Below are positions 11,978 to 26,193 of a stretch of DNA of 64,000 nt, piece by piece. Within the stretch, counting starts at the first letter, position 1; each line of letters begins with the position of its first letter. The DNA lies in NCBI GenBank assembly GCA_028564675.1, contig JAOVVO010000250.1, positions 38,882-102,881 on the forward strand. The letters run 5' to 3'. The notes under the pieces were generated by a model that worked only from the letters and a program-made list of their open reading frames with translations, made no database searches and had not been told where the DNA came from. The stretch is from Onchocerca lupi (Eukaryota; Nematoda; Chromadorea; Rhabditida; Onchocercidae). The position numbers and the translations under genes are program-made.

Positions 11978-14900
11978 ATGAATGAAAAGAAAATGGGAGA
12001 TTCGTACGACGAAGATGAGGGTCGTTTAATGATAGATGATGCTATTTTAGATAGTACTCATTCATCTCAAACAGGTTGTGCTGAAACATCCTCCAAAACG
12101 ACCACTTATGAAAAGACGGTTGAATTATCACTAAGTTCTGAAGATGGTAAATTCTTATTTATCAGAACTAGGGAATCCTTATTGTTGTCTTTTTTGTCAT
12201 TTCTTGCCTTTTCACTCTAGCACTTGGATCAACCGTTATAGGTGTGGAAAGTCATCCGGTTGATCCAGAACCGAAGCCAAATTTTTATTGTGAAGGTGGA
12301 GTTCCAAAAGTAGTTCAAGGTGTTCATCGAGATGATCGACTGAAAATGACCATCAAACGGACACAGAGTCCGGTCAGTAGTGGTGGACAATTTTCATATC
12401 TTGGGGAAAAACGTTGTGACGGTGGGTTTTTTTGGAAAGTTCGTTGTTTGACATTTGCGGACTTATTGTTTGTCTGCTTGAGATATTAGCTTTGTCTTCG
12501 AACCGTCACTGTGGAACTAATATATTTTATGAATTGTCAAATTCGAGCAAATTCTCGAATGAATTCTAGAAAAGTTCACTGTGAACTGCATAAGATGTTT
12601 ATAACATTAGTATTTGATAGAAGTTTTTACCTACCTTTAAATTTCTAAAATTCTCCAGGAGCAATACGAAGTGAAGATATATCTAAAGAAGAAGGAGAAA
12701 TTGATGATGAAGAAGAAACGGGTAACAATTTACACTCGCAGTCAACTGCTGGGAACGCTCACCAGCCAACTAACTGGTGTGTTTTTTTTTTTTTTTTTTT
12801 TTTTTTTTGCGAAGGATTTGTGAAAATCTCCTCACTCATATTTTGAAAGTTTGTTATAGACTTATAGTCTTGTCTAATGTCTTTTGTCTAGATTTGCTGT
12901 GAGAAGGTCCAAGTCCAATCTGTTTGAAGGCCGTTTTATGGTATTTCAATTAAATTATCTAGAAAAGATTCAATTGAGAAGATATAAAGAATTTTCATTA
13001 CTACAACTTACTTAGAAAAATTTGATTTTGCAATACTAAATAATGTAGTTTTGGTCGGATTAGTTATAAATACTCAAAAGTAATATACTTAAGAGGTAGT
13101 CACTTCAGCAATGAATATTTTGCTGCGAAGAAGATTTTAAAAAATAATCATTTCATTGTTAATTCTATTAATTTAATAAGAAAAGGATAATCATTTATTG
13201 TGACCACATATATGCAAATCTTTTAGGCCTGGATACCAGAATACTACTTTTGAATCAGGATCTTCCAATACATGCAAATTTCGTCACGGTGGACAACAAC
13301 AATTTGAACATCATGCTTTATACACCACACCACATTCTAGCACACGTCAACTAGCAGTCAACATTTCTGTGTCTTCGAACGTAACTTCTCCAGGTAATAA
13401 TTTGCTAATATCGTTTAGTTTGTCAGTTTATTTATTTTCTCCTTACTTGGTACTAAATTTTTTTGATCAATTAATTGTTGGAATTACATCAGATAATTTT
13501 GTTTATAAATATATTGAAGCATCACTCAAGATTGCTGTTCAACATAATTTCCATACAAAGTAGTACACATTATGAAACTGCAAAAAGTACAGCTTCGAAT
13601 TTCTGAAACGAAATCTCTGTCTGTCGAAACTTTAAAAAGTTTTCTGTAATTTTACGTTTAAAAAATTTTTTGAATTGTAGGAAATTTCTTTTAGGGCCTC
13701 CAAATGTGACAAGTTCAGTGACGGTTGAAGAACACAATTCTCATGTTCTTTCCGCATCTTATCCACTGCAAACACAGACTTCTACCAATGTACGTCTTGT
13801 ACTTACTGGAAATTAAGTTAACCAATTTCATATTTTAATTATGTCACATTTTAATTGCTTAATTTGTCAAAATGTTTCTCATATATATTATAAGAGAACT
13901 TCTGATTTTATGTGATGCCAATATTTTCATATATTGAAAAAAACCAGACATCACACGTTAGTAGCTTCATATGATGCATTATGTTAGTAGTCATTTAACA
14001 AGAAATATCAGCATTTTTTTTTTTTTTTTTTTTTGTTCCCTTGCTTCTTGTCAGCTGAATGGTTTTTATTTTTACGCTTAATCTATGATTTTGTGGTAAT
14101 AGTTGTTCAAAAATCTATTCAAGGAGACACAGTTTGCTGAGGATTCTGCAGATTTGGATCGGCAGAATAGTGCTATAGATGGTGTTGGCTTGAAAAACAC
14201 AGGGTTAGTGTTTCATTTTCTTTGTATCTTTACAATTTTAGCAATTCATGGTTTTTTCATTTCACGATTCGTTTGTTACGATATAAGATGATGCAGTTCC
14301 AAATCTTGAAAAAGTAGTATAGTTTCGAATCTAATTTCGCTTTTTAATACGAAGTTTTATATTTCGGCATGTTTTTCTTATACTCACAAAATTCAATTTG
14401 ACGCTGCAGAGAATCGCTTCTATGAAATACTGCAAGCAGAATAAGTTATTTTATATGCTTGCACACACCTGAAGTTTATAATAATGCATGCACCTGCAGT
14501 TTATAATAATATTTTAACAAATATTGAATACAATAAAAAAATGAATGAGAAATATCGTTTCATTTTTTTTTTTTTTTGCATCATTTTAGATTCTTCTCTA
14601 GGTTGGATAAAATCCTTATCTAAATTATAGGATAAGTTGTACAGAAAATGGGATGTTATTGAGTAGATGATCTATTTGTCTCTTTTTTGTTTCGCTTACT
14701 CTTTGTCTCCTTCCATGATATTTAATTGCTCATTCTTATTTTTTTTAATCAGAAAGAATCTCATAAACTTTTAGGCCATAGGTCATGATCGAAACAATGA
14801 TTTCAGAACTTCATCCAGAATATTTGCTACACTTTTCACCCCAGTGATTAAATAATAAGTTCTTAGTGATGTCATCATGAATTGAAATAATCAAAATTAA

Positions 14901-17900
14901 TAAACTGACGTGTTGCAGAACGCACAATACACTGTGCAGTAAAATACGGAAAAAGAAACGACGTGTCAGTGAGCGAGATGAGCATGAAACTTGTCAAGCT
15001 TCTCCCAGCAACATAGCACCCTCCTTTAATATGGCGTCTTCACAATTAGGCATTACTTCTGCAAGTGGTAGTTCAACAAAAAAAAAGAAATCGGTAAGTT
15101 TTGGAAAAATAAACATTCGTCATATATTCGAGACTTAAACATCAAGAATTTCACACATTTTTGATAATGAAAGAATACGTTACTGTTACATTATTGAACA
15201 AATATTCGTCATTATGAAGAGATTTGGTTGCAAAGTTTTTTGCAACATTTGAAAAAAAAAAAAAAAGGAATATGTAGAAAGGATCACCTTCACATTTCTT
15301 GTGTTATAAAAGAATATCACATTTTTTCAGAATTTGAAATCAATATATTTTAATTAAGATCCATTTCATATCACATTTCAATGTGTTGTAATGTTCGTTT
15401 TAAGACAATGAAGAATTTTTTTTCCACTCAGAATAACGGACGAGTATATATGAATTCTTTGCGGAATTTCAACCTAAATAACAGTACTCTTAGAGGCTGA
15501 AAATAAATCAGTCGCACTTATATATCATTCAAAAAGTTTTTTTATCCAGGCTAATTTAGTTACAGAATATACGGGACTGCTCAACATGTGTTAGTGTGAA
15601 ATCTGTGCAAGCTAACGACGGCGATGTAGATGTAAAAGTTGGCTCAACTTATAGTCTCAATATTTCAATACTTGCAAAAGCTTCCAGTACGTTTATAACA
15701 AATACTTTCGGAAACTTGCTTTCTTATTGCAGTTTTTGACTCCATTTATTTAAATTACTACTGAAAGCACTAAATCCGGGCCTTAGTGACTCTCAGTCGA
15801 TAGATGCCATAGATAAATATATCGATAGATACATTTTCTATTCCAGCGTTTGATTTCAATTTTCGGAAATAGGAAATGAAAGTCAAACACTGGAATAGAA
15901 AATGAGTTGCAGAAATGAGCATGCTGAAATATTGTGGAATGCAGTACTTTATTATTTAATCGGCATGTTTTCAGTTCTACTGATTACCTCTTTGCTTGAT
16001 TCAAGTGAATTCTATTAAAAAATTAAATTTTATAGATTATTTGTATTATGTTACAAATTGGAATGGACATGATTTATATGGCGTTTTGGGTGACGGTTTG
16101 CCCCCTTTACAACACACTTACGTGAGTAAGAAGTAGGTGCATTTTCGAGAACTTTTATTTGCAGTTGTAAATTACTAATGCACATTTGCAGCCTCATTTT
16201 ATAATTATTCGATGTAAGAGTGGTTTTAGGTGTGCTGGCACGTCTGTTACATCAAACAATACATCTACGTTTGATTTGTTTAGTTCACATGAAAAAACAA
16301 ATGGTGGCAGTCCATCAAAGCAACGACTTAATGCTAAAAGGTTTATTTAATTCATATTTTATGTAATTTAAAATTGAAATTAATATGAACGTAATTTTCT
16401 TTGTGAGTTTCTTTCTGGCTCAGATTCTTTTTCATTTTATCTAATTTGGCATTTATACCGTTTATTCTTTCCAGTTGTTCTTTCTTGTTTATTATGAGTT
16501 AATCTTATTTTGATTTTAATAAATATGATGAAGCTGACAGTCTCACTGTTTTATAAGTTTCTGCTAACTCGGAAATTGTTTTAAATCAAAAAACGCTTTT
16601 AAAGATCGAACAGAAGTTCCTCAGTTTGTCCACCAAATGGATTTCCTGAAATTAAACCAACAGGAAGGAAAGGTTTGATTGGAAATGTTGGTCGACCATC
16701 AAGCGCTTCAACCAGTGATGTACAGTGTAAGTAAAAATCATCAAATTGTTGTATGAGAATCGTAGTTATTATAACGAATTTTTTGCGCAGTTAATATTAA
16801 AAAGTGGAAAATATGTTAGTTCTATTCATATTGGAATAGCATATCTTGAACATTTCACTAAATTTACGGATGCAGAAAACGACAAAAAATATTGTTTTTA
16901 AACTTTGATAGAATATAAATAAATGTCAAACGATTTATGTCTTTTCGATTGAATTCTCAGTTATGCTGTTTGCTGTCTTTGCTGTCTTAACCAGCGTAAT
17001 GCATCAAAAATTTGTTCCAGAATCTTTTAGAATAGTAAATTTCAATAAATAAAAATATTGCAGCTGTCGGTGGAGATCTACAAGACGAAGAAAGATCTCA
17101 GTCACCAGTCTCATGGTTTACTTCGGGAAGTAATGATCCAATATCAGCCCTTGGCTTATTTGGAACTATTACAAACAATGCTTCAGCTCAGTTACGCGAA
17201 TGCGTTTCATCTACAATGTACTCTTGTCCGGTAGCAGGTTGTGAACATCGTTATGACACTCAGTCACAATTGGCAGTTCACTACCATACGCATTTTGTAA
17301 AAGAAGACGGAGGAAGAGCGGTAAAAATACAAATTTGCTCATTTTTTAAAATAAACCAACATTTAAATTATTAAGAGCTTTCAGAAGATAGTGTTTTGCA
17401 GATCTACGTTGAAAATATGGGTACTCAGACAAATTTAGTCGTCATGAAAGATGTTGCTGTCGATACAGATGGAGAATTAACTCAGATCCCTGCAGTTTTC
17501 TCAAAAGAAATTGTTTCGGAAGTAAAAAAATCCAGAAATGATGAAAACAGCTTCCATTTGGTTTCACCGAAACCGAAATTATCGAAAACGCTTACGAACC
17601 ATGAAGAACAAAGTATTAGTGAGCTCTTCAAGGTATGACCGTTTCAAGCTGTTCTTATTAAGACTGAAAATTCCGTGCTTTAAGTGATGTCGCAGTGGCC
17701 TAAAGTGGATTTGTCATCAGAATTTTTATAGGTTGTTACACAGAAGGCAGAAACAGGCAGTGAAACTGCGAAAATTGATGGCAAAAAAATCTTCAATGTT
17801 AGAAGTCCAAAAAATGCTGGCACCAGCAAAGGTAGATAATGATGTTACTACTGAAATTTGTTGAATTTCTTTATACATGTCTAAACATGTCTTAATTTAC

Positions 17901-20900
17901 ACATGGCAAATATGATCATTGTTTTCCATTTCACAAACTTATTAATTATCTGAAGTGAACATCGGACAGTTATGTCCGAGCTGGGCTTCAGAAGATCTTA
18001 TATGTGCAACGTCTTTGCAAACATAAATTGCTTTATTTAATTAACAAAGTAAAGCTTAAAATAAGGAATTATTTTCGTCATTTTCCTTTATTCTGCCAAT
18101 ATATAATGAGTATATTGATATTGATATACTTTCTAGTATATGGTGTCTTATTCAATAGTAGTAATACAGTAAATCAAAATGAAATGCCTACTGCACTGGA
18201 TGCTATTCGTAAAATGGTAACAAATAGCAGTGGGGAAGTTCATTCACATGAGCAGCAGTCGACCACCGTTATTTCCAGTTCCGGAATACTGCCATCAACT
18301 AGGTAGAAATCTTCTCTTTTGTTGTATTTACACTTTCGCTTTTAAAATGTTAAGCTTTAGCTTGTATTCCGCTGTTTTGATATGAAAAATTTTTTAGTAT
18401 TTCTTCTACGACTCCTCATGGTGGCACTGCTTCACCTGCATTTTCAGACATTTCGGATGATGCTCCCACTTTGGAGAAAGAGGTATTTTTTTTTTTTTGA
18501 AATAAACTTCAGCCACAAATAAATCTGTACTGAAAAAAAACTGTGTATTTATTTTTTATTTTCTTGTGTGTAATGCAGTATGATAACAGTGAAATAACGT
18601 TTTCGCATTCATAGGTGGCTGATAAATCAGAGGAGCGATCTTTGGATCGAATCAAAGAGTTAGTAAACAGCACCGAAAAAGCCCCACTAGAGCAGCTAAG
18701 GTTTGTTACAGTTTATAAATATGAAATATTTTTTGAGATGTTATAAGCATTTGTTTCTCATGGCCTTCATTCTTGTTTATCTTGAAGCAAAAGCATTTAC
18801 TTTTTTATAGAAAAAGATTAAATGGATTATAAGGGATTATACGAATTATTATTTTTTTCTCTCGGATGATTATTCATAATTAAAGTTTGTCGATCGAGGA
18901 CGAAAAAATGATCAGTGGCTCGAAAAGTGGAGTTGGTTCATCCACTTTGCTTTGTCCAGTAAGCTCATCAAGTACCACTACCGCTAGTACATTATCCATT
19001 CCTCGAGTACCGACAGAAATGAATCAGGGCTTCGCTTCTGATGGTTTATTTTTATGTGTTTGGTATTTGTTTTTTGAGAAAAATGTATTTGCAACTTCAG
19101 ATTTCAAAGGTTTGAAATCTTGACTCTTCTACTGAACTTAATCTAGTATGAGCTTTTCAGGTTCAAAAAAGAATGAAACAAAAACACATTCACAAGCAAA
19201 CACCATCGGTTCTTTTGCTTCTTCTTTCATGGATCCATCGGGTTTCTTTTTCAGTAATTGTTTTGTTTTTTCAATCTTCCAGTTAAATTATTTAACTGAT
19301 ATCTCCTTTTAAAGATACTACTGCTAGTCGTGCAAGAATAAAATATAGTTCACTTAAATACAATATTACTAATATTTTAATTCTAGCGTTATATCATACA
19401 GTTTTAGGATTACGACATGCATCCACTATTCCCATTTCTGTGCCAAATTTATCGAATGCTCCTTCTGCTTCAGTTTTTGCACAACCATATTTTATACCAT
19501 TTATCAGCCCGTCGGTGAGCAATATCGCAACTCCAGGAATATCACAACCTCATACTTCGAAACATAAAATTCATGATTTAAAGGCTAATCCGCCGAGTTT
19601 GATTCCTTTCCAATCTAAAGAAAGGTCAGTAACTTGTGATTTAATCTTGTATTCGGAAAGAAGAATTGCATATTTTCTTATATTTCATGGAACACTTTAA
19701 CGTTTGTTATTAAAACCATTTATAGAATATTTATTATTCCAGCAGCAACATTGGTCAGTCATCTTCAATTGTTGCTTCCTCCAATTCTCAGCCTCTATCA
19801 CAAGGAGGAACTGGTGCGTTTTCTGAATAAACTAGATTTGATAGCCTGAACTTAAAATATATGGAGTTATATCCTTCTAGGGAAATGTTATCAGAAAAGT
19901 GGTTTTTTATTGGAAAAAAAAAAGATAATTGACAGCTTTCCTTGCTGTGTACCAGCTTTTCTTAAAGATGTCGAAGCAAAAAATCACATCCTATATGCTT
20001 AAAAGTGATTGAGCTATTCATTTTTCAACTCTATTTTTATTAGTAAGGATGTTTTGACTATTGAAGATTAGTAACATTTTGAGATATAGGTTTTCTTTGA
20101 AGGTAATATACCAACAACGAAGCAAGTCGTGCATCAACAATTAGGAAGTCAGAGTGCTGCTTCAGGAAGTTCTTTCGCAAGCATTCAATCTCATGCCCCG
20201 AGTAATAACGACCGCAGCGCAAGTGCCCAAAATGCACAGTCTTCTGCTTTGAACTTTATGCAGCATCAACAACAGCAGCAGGTAAATCATTAGCACCGAA
20301 TCTTTGTAAAAACATGTTTAACTGGCCCATCTATGCATTCCATCCATATTTTTAGGCCTATTTTGCACAGTTACAACAACATCAACAAATGCAATATATG
20401 CAAAGATTTGGCGCAGCTTTTCCAATAACTGGGCCGCCGAATACCATGAATGCTGCACAGCAAGCTTATGAACAACAAATGGCCGCTTTACATGCATCAT
20501 TTGGTTAGTAATAGATGAAATATTTTTTGTTTTTGCAAATTTTTTGTCCAAAATAATCTTTTTAGATTGTTTTTCAAATTTGTTTCAAAATTTATGAAAT
20601 AATTTCTTGATACAATGCAAAATCAAATTTCTGATCGACTGCACTATTTGTTCATTAAACTCTCTGGAATGTATAATCATTTTTCCTTAACGACGACACA
20701 TTAATATCCTAATAATTCAGTAATTACACATGGTTCCACTATGCACTTGAATTAGATTATATGAAATTTTTAACGAATATAATCTGTCCTATATGGAAAA
20801 CATTCCCAGCCTGAAAATTTAATTATTTTTTGCATTTATTATTGACATTGAAGTTTTCGTTATTTTCAATTTTTATTTATTTTGCCGGTTTATTCATACT

Positions 20901-21044
20901 TGTTCATTAACGCTTATTAATTTCAGAGTGTTTCAAGATCAACATACAGTTAGTTGTTGATTTAGAAAAACTGAGCACATATCATATTTTGTATTTTCAG
21001 GTTATCCGGGAATATTTATGCCGCCATCATTTCCACCTAAATAG
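11978..21044 (+). CDS. C2H2 zinc-finger nuclear protein, ZNF608/609 - Brakeless-like
   Basis: Probable transcriptional cofactor. Twenty-four exons in frame, 1097 aa: 11978-12146, 12221-12421, 12659-12776, 13227-13393, 13695-13789, 14103-14203, 14919-15093, 15566-15686, 16036-16121, 16192-16340, 16605-16726, 17064-17320, 17402-17632, 17732-17831, 18170-18302, 18398-18482, 18615-18700, 18886-19043, 19161-19241, 19408-19624, 19743-19813, 20103-20281, 20356-20503, 21001-21044. Features in order: acidic N-terminus; basic KIRKKKRRVSER; a domain with YYVTNWNGHDLYGVL (about 384-400) recalling the ZNF609/Brakeless core; Ser/Lys-rich linker; a single CX4CX12HX3H finger (CPVAGCEHRY, about 556-575); a GTQT motif near 594; Ser/Thr-rich low complexity; a Gln-rich C-terminus ending in PPSFPPK. 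Family assignment rests on domain order and short similarities, so it is moderate; the gene itself is certain. Starts of exons 2, 20 and 21 have alternative in-frame acceptors. Confidence 0.8.
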
Positions 21045-23819
21045 AAGGGATTAAACCTGAAGACTATTCGAGGAACGTGTTAGATTCTAATTAAATTTTC
21101 TATTTTTTGCTCAGAATGCAGGATGTTGTTATGCTGCGGAATGCTTCATGGGTTTTTTTTTTTTTTTTTAAACTTAGAAATTTCTAGATCAAAAATCGGA
21201 TCAGGATGAGTACAGCAATGTCTTGCTTGTCTAAATTCTTTGATAGAATCTCTGAAGATTTATTTTTCCTTGACATGTTCACAGACTTATTTTTTTTTTG
21301 ACATTTCACAGTTCATTTCTTTCTCTTTGTTCCAATTATTTTTGTTCTTATTGTACTATCACTCAGGTTTGATATAACATGTTCAGTCATTTATGAAAGG
21401 AAATATTAAGATTTATAAAGTGATTGCAACATATGATTGTTGTTACTAATTTAGCTATATATATATGTGGAGAAAAAAAACTCAATTAAAAGTCTAGAGT
21501 TTTAAATATAATTTCATGATTTCCTAAATTTTCCCTGGTTTTATGGATTTCTTACCTAAATCTTCTTTAGCTTTATCAATTTTAAACTGGAGATACCATA
21601 AAACGAAAGGCGTGTGCAATCGCATCTGATATACGGTTTTGTCGAAATATTGTTCAGGCAATTTGTGTTCATTGAAAATATCAAAAAAAAATTTTTTTGT
21701 AGTCTTACTGACTGAATCAAATAACTTTCATTACTTCAGAACTGTGCATTTGTTAATGATATATTGTTATGAAAATTAATTCTGCCCTCTACCCCGTTTT
21801 GCATGTTTTTTTTTTGTTGTCGCTTTATCTTTATTAGGCATCGTATTCTTAAAATTATTTTTATCCTCATTTTTTGGTATTTAACAAATGTTTCTCTGTT
21901 ATGTTTTTTATTGCATGTTTTGTTTGTATTTTATCTTGCTTGTTGTACATTGAATTTTCGGAACGGTTCAGACAGGAAATTATGCACTTTGAATTAGTTA
22001 CACATTCCGCTCACCTGCATTAACGGGTTAATACTAGTACTTTAGTTGATATTTGTGATGTTACATTTTCTACTTTGCTACTCAGAAATTGGCAGTTATC
22101 TTCTTTGATAAATTTCTGTAAAGTTTTGTTGGACTGTGCTAGAAACTATAGAAAGAAACAGATTAAATATATGAGTTTTTTTTTTCTTTTTTTTTTTTTT
22201 TTTTTTTTTTTAGAGCTTGTGTAACAAATAACTGAGCACAATTGAAATACTTAGTTCATTTGTTCTGTGTCATTCATATAATGCCCTTCCCATCTCTCAA
22301 GTCTTAGTTTCAACTGTAAGTATATTCAATTTTGCGACTTTTCCTTTTTTTATGAAATGCTTTCTTCTGCGTAATACTCTTCCCCTGATGACTTTATTCC
22401 TTCTGATTATTGTTATGTATCGTTGTGTTGTAGTATTGATGCTATTCATTAAAGTCGTTCCGTTACTATTATTGCTTTCAAAAGCCTTTTGTCTTTGTTA
22501 TCGTACTGCTTATTTTTTTCTGTTTACTGCATTGGGTGTGGGAAAAGAGAATATTTCTTTGAATCATTCCTGAACCGCTTGTTGACATATCAAGTTCTTT
22601 CGAAATTTTCAGGTTTTCTGAATTATTATTAGAGTGAGGGAAGGAGACTTGAGTTCGGCGAATCTTTTTCTAAACATCTTGCAGCGAGAGAATATATAAC
22701 ATTAAGCATGAGACTTCATGTCGATTGTCCATAACATTTCAAATGTTTTGAGTTTCATCTAATGAGCGAAATAAATTTGCTTTCAGAGTGAGTTTACTCT
22801 GAAAGTATAGTTGTCAGAAGTTGGAGTGAAAATGAAATCTGACTTAAAAATATTGGGACGACTGATCGGTTATCTGATAAGCCGATTGCTCGATAGATAT
22901 AGACGATTACAAAAAAAAAAAAAAAAAAAGAGGCGATAAATGCGGACAATCACAATGAAATTGAATTTGAAAATGTGGGATGACTTTGAAATTGAAATGA
23001 GCATTGAATAAGTCACTTGACAACGAAAGGAGAATCTAAGGGATTGTGTAGAAATTGCTGATATTCAACTATTGTGTCATCTGAATCTTATTTTCAACCG
23101 CTTAATTATTTCGAATAAATTCTTCATACAATTGCATGACCAGATATGTCGATAAGATTGGAAGTGTATTCGTCAGTCCATGAGTAAACAAATGCTCAAG
23201 ATGAACTCTTCAAATGACTTCATTTTAATCAAAGGCTCTCTTTCAACCTGTTTGTCATTTTCCATGCCACATATCTGTTTGATAGAATAAGTCGCTGAAA
23301 CCGGAAGTCTAACGGGGAATTTTTTAAGTAATATTTATGGCCTGATGTCGGCTATTCCAATGCTAGGGAGTCCCATTTCAGTTGCTGTGGTAAATGCACA
23401 TTTGTCAATGGATAATATATGCAAGGTAGCAAATATCTTTTAATAACAATATTTCGATATTACTTGCTGACTTTAATTGTACGGAAAACATTGGTTCAAA
23501 TTTGTGCACTAAAAGTTCAATATTTATCAGTTAAATTCTGGTCACTACTTACTGTTGTCCAAATAAAACCGTCATGTAAAGCGAAATTAAAAATTTGTTC
23601 ATCTCATATACTAACTATTATATTTGAGTTATTTATGCTGCAGATTCTATCTAGATCAAGTCCGTTTTTCTGCACCTTCGAAATAGAGTCAGCACAAACT
23701 TTTTTTCGGTATATCGATTTTGTGTGAAGTTGCAAATTATTTGAAATATATTTGGAACTTTTAAATGCTTGATTTAAAAGTGATTTGAAGACAATAAATA
23801 GGGCATGAAGATGAGATGC

Positions 23820-23845
23820 GTCATGCATCATGCATCATGCATCAC
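23820..23845. repeat. Short tandem repeat, ATCATGC unit
   Basis: About three and a half copies of a 7-nt unit (CATGCAT overlapping TCATGCA) in intergenic DNA. Each unit contains the palindrome ATGCAT. No function is suggested. Confidence 0.7.
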
Positions 23846-24416
23846 ATGCTAACTAGTTATCTCGTTTTGATATATCGATTCATGCATTGATGTCTTGCAA
23901 AATGAATAAAATATATTGAAATGGCTAGACGGCGAAGGTGTGCTTTACCCGTTGTATACCATTAATCTGCCTAGCAGTAGAGGCACACTCTGCAACTTCG
24001 GCTGACTGTCAATTCCTCAGAATTACTTCATTGATAGCACTCATTCTGGTAAATATCTCTGAATTCCCCTCTCCCTCTCTCTCTCATACTTTTCAATTTT
24101 ATTCTAAATTCAAATTATATATTAAAATTCCCGAAATTTCCATTGGAGATTTATCTCTTTTCATGTTAGTCTTTTTTGTCTTGTTGTGCAGAATTGTGAT
24201 TGCAATATCCTCTTGCTCGTTGACACTCTCTGTACAATTACAACTTGAGTAATTTCCGCCTATTTCTTTCCATAGTTCCATCAGGATGGTAATCACTCAC
24301 TCACTCCGTAAACCAGTCATTGTTATTTATTTTATTTGTCAATGAGGATAGCAGGTACACCTGGTGGTGACAACAATATTGACAGCAGCAGCATCAGCAT
24401 CCTGTACGACACATTC

Positions 24417-24450
24417 CGCCTCTCCTCTCTCCTCTCTCCTCTCTCCTCTC
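24417..24450. repeat. CT-rich tandem repeat (CTCTCCT)n
   Basis: Roughly five copies of a 7-nt pyrimidine unit. A second shorter CT-rich run lies at 24066-24086. Simple-sequence DNA. Confidence 0.75.
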
Positions 24451-24483
24451 ACCTTTGCAACTTTTCCGAGAAATTTCGCCTCT

Positions 24484-24540
24484 TATACTTTCATCTATTT
24501 TGCATATATATATATATATATGTAAATAGATGAAAGTATA
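24484..24540. repeat. Inverted repeat with (TA)n loop
   Basis: Two arms of about 18-20 nt, TATACTTTCATCTATTT and its reverse complement, flank a (TA)n core. The right arm ends at 24540. The DNA could form a cruciform or, if transcribed, a hairpin. It may be a mutated end of a small MITE-like element, but no target duplication was seen. Confidence 0.6.
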
Positions 24541-26174
24541 TATGCAAAAGCTAGGAAGATAGATTAATTATTTTTTTCTTATTACATATGTTTTAAAAAT
24601 TTTATTGACTTCAAATGAAATTATTGATTTCGAATGATTCAGTCAATTATCCCAAATCATTGGATATAATTTCATGTCGTTAATTGCAAAATTAATCTAT
24701 TCTTGTCCCAAATTATGAATCCCCAAGAGATAAATGTGAAAATAACTGGACTAAATATTTGTTTTCTGCTGCAAAATTTCTATATCATTTACTCTTCGTT
24801 TGTTATCATTACATCGCAACTTATTCTTCCCTGTATCTTGGGCATAGTTACGTAATCTTTTTAGTATTTTCAACACACAGCATTTTATTTTAAAGTCACT
24901 AATATTAACCAAGAAAAAAAACAGATAATTTTTTGGACCAAATTCTAAATGTCATCACTTTTATGACAGATGAATGAATCATGCATAAGATATCACAAAA
25001 AAGAACAATGATTATTGTTTATCATTATTGATTATTGATTATTTTGGGGTGATTATTGTTTGCTAACCGTTAGAATAACATCAAAATGATAATCTAAAAG
25101 AGATATTTCATGCAGCACAGAAATAGGTGCTCGTTTAAGCTCACGATAGATATGATGAGTTATAATTTTTTTCGTAATCTCTATCAAACAATCAGTTTCC
25201 ATTATTTTAGCTAGCAACTTCTTATCATTTATTGACACCTTCTTATCAGATTAATACATTCTTAAAAAAGCAAGAAAATATGGTGTGAAGACTTTATTCG
25301 CCTATTAAAGTCCATTAAAAAATGAAAAATGCATATTCTGATCCTCGAGCATCGTTGCTCGGCACAATACATCTTTCTGTACCTGAAAAGATATCCTGAA
25401 ATTTGCTAAATTGTGGTCAATAAACTTGAATGATATCAGTTTCTGTATGCTAAAGATGGAGAGATTTGTATTTTAAAGTACAATTTAATTAATTTTCATT
25501 CAGTCATTGTTTTGTCCTTAAAATTAGTTAATCTGGGAAGTAAAATTATACATATGGCAGCTGCGATGTAATAGAGATCGAGAACCTTTCTTTATTTTAA
25601 CATATCTCCTCGTTGTCCTTGATATCCTGGACAGGTGTAATTCAGAACTCTCATTATTCATTAGCTTGTTAGTTCTGGTTTATAATATTAAATCGGTATT
25701 ACAGAAGCACTTATTGCTGTGATGATTATTCTCTAAACAATTCATTCAGCGTCATGAAATTAATCTAACAAGCTTTTACCAGAAATCAGTCATGTTGGTC
25801 ATGTCACTTTTGTGGGCTTTCAATGACATCTATTATAGTTAAGATTGAAAAAATTAAATTTCGAATTAAAATGATAATTTTCAGATTTTATATTCGAAAT
25901 AATTTGTGGTACTTTGTGTCTTCTACCTAACTGAAAAACATCCAAGCTTGCCTTCATCCTGTGCATTTTTAGCTTTCTGAATCCGGTCGTTGTATTTTCT
26001 CATCGATCCATTTTAGTTTAGAATATACCACTTCATAATACATGAAAGTTGATGTATGTTATTCACCAAGATATTCTATGAATAATTTTATTTTGTCTGG
26101 TAGCCATCGTTTAGATTTTTCTTTCTTTAACTTTCAGTAAAATAATATTACACATGAGACACTGCTGTAAATTT

Positions 26175-26184
26175 TTATTTTCAG
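26175..26184 (+). promoter_or_regulatory. 3' splice or SL acceptor before myosin VI
   Basis: TTATTTTCAG ends at 26184, nine nt upstream of the myosin VI ATG. This position is typical for spliced-leader addition in nematodes; a cis-spliced 5' UTR exon is the alternative. Confidence 0.55.
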
Positions 26185-26193
26185 GTTTAAGGT

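Larger units (their letters stand above)
21045..26193. other. Intergenic region, low-complexity repeats, no confident gene
   Basis: About 5.1 kb between two plus-strand genes. It begins with the 3' UTR of the ZNF609-like gene; no clear AATAAA lies close to the stop. It holds a long T-rich run at 22176-22211, simple repeats near 23820 and 24417, and a hairpin at 24484-24540. An open minus-strand frame of 61 codons at 25053-25238 resembles nothing I know. The promoter of myosin VI should lie near the right end. Confidence 0.5.

Noticed and set aside
12782..12808. Long T run as a functional element
   Set aside because: Homopolymer T or A runs of 18-30 nt recur in many introns and spacers here (for example 22176-22211 and 62440-62468); they look like ordinary simple-sequence DNA.
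24336..24533. 65-codon plus-strand ORF as a gene
   Set aside because: It runs through the CTCTCCT tandem repeat and a (TA)n tract, so the openness is due to simple sequence.
25053..25238. 61-codon minus-strand frame as a small gene
   Set aside because: No recognisable family, no supporting splice sites or neighbours, and such lengths are expected by chance in 5 kb of intergenic DNA.
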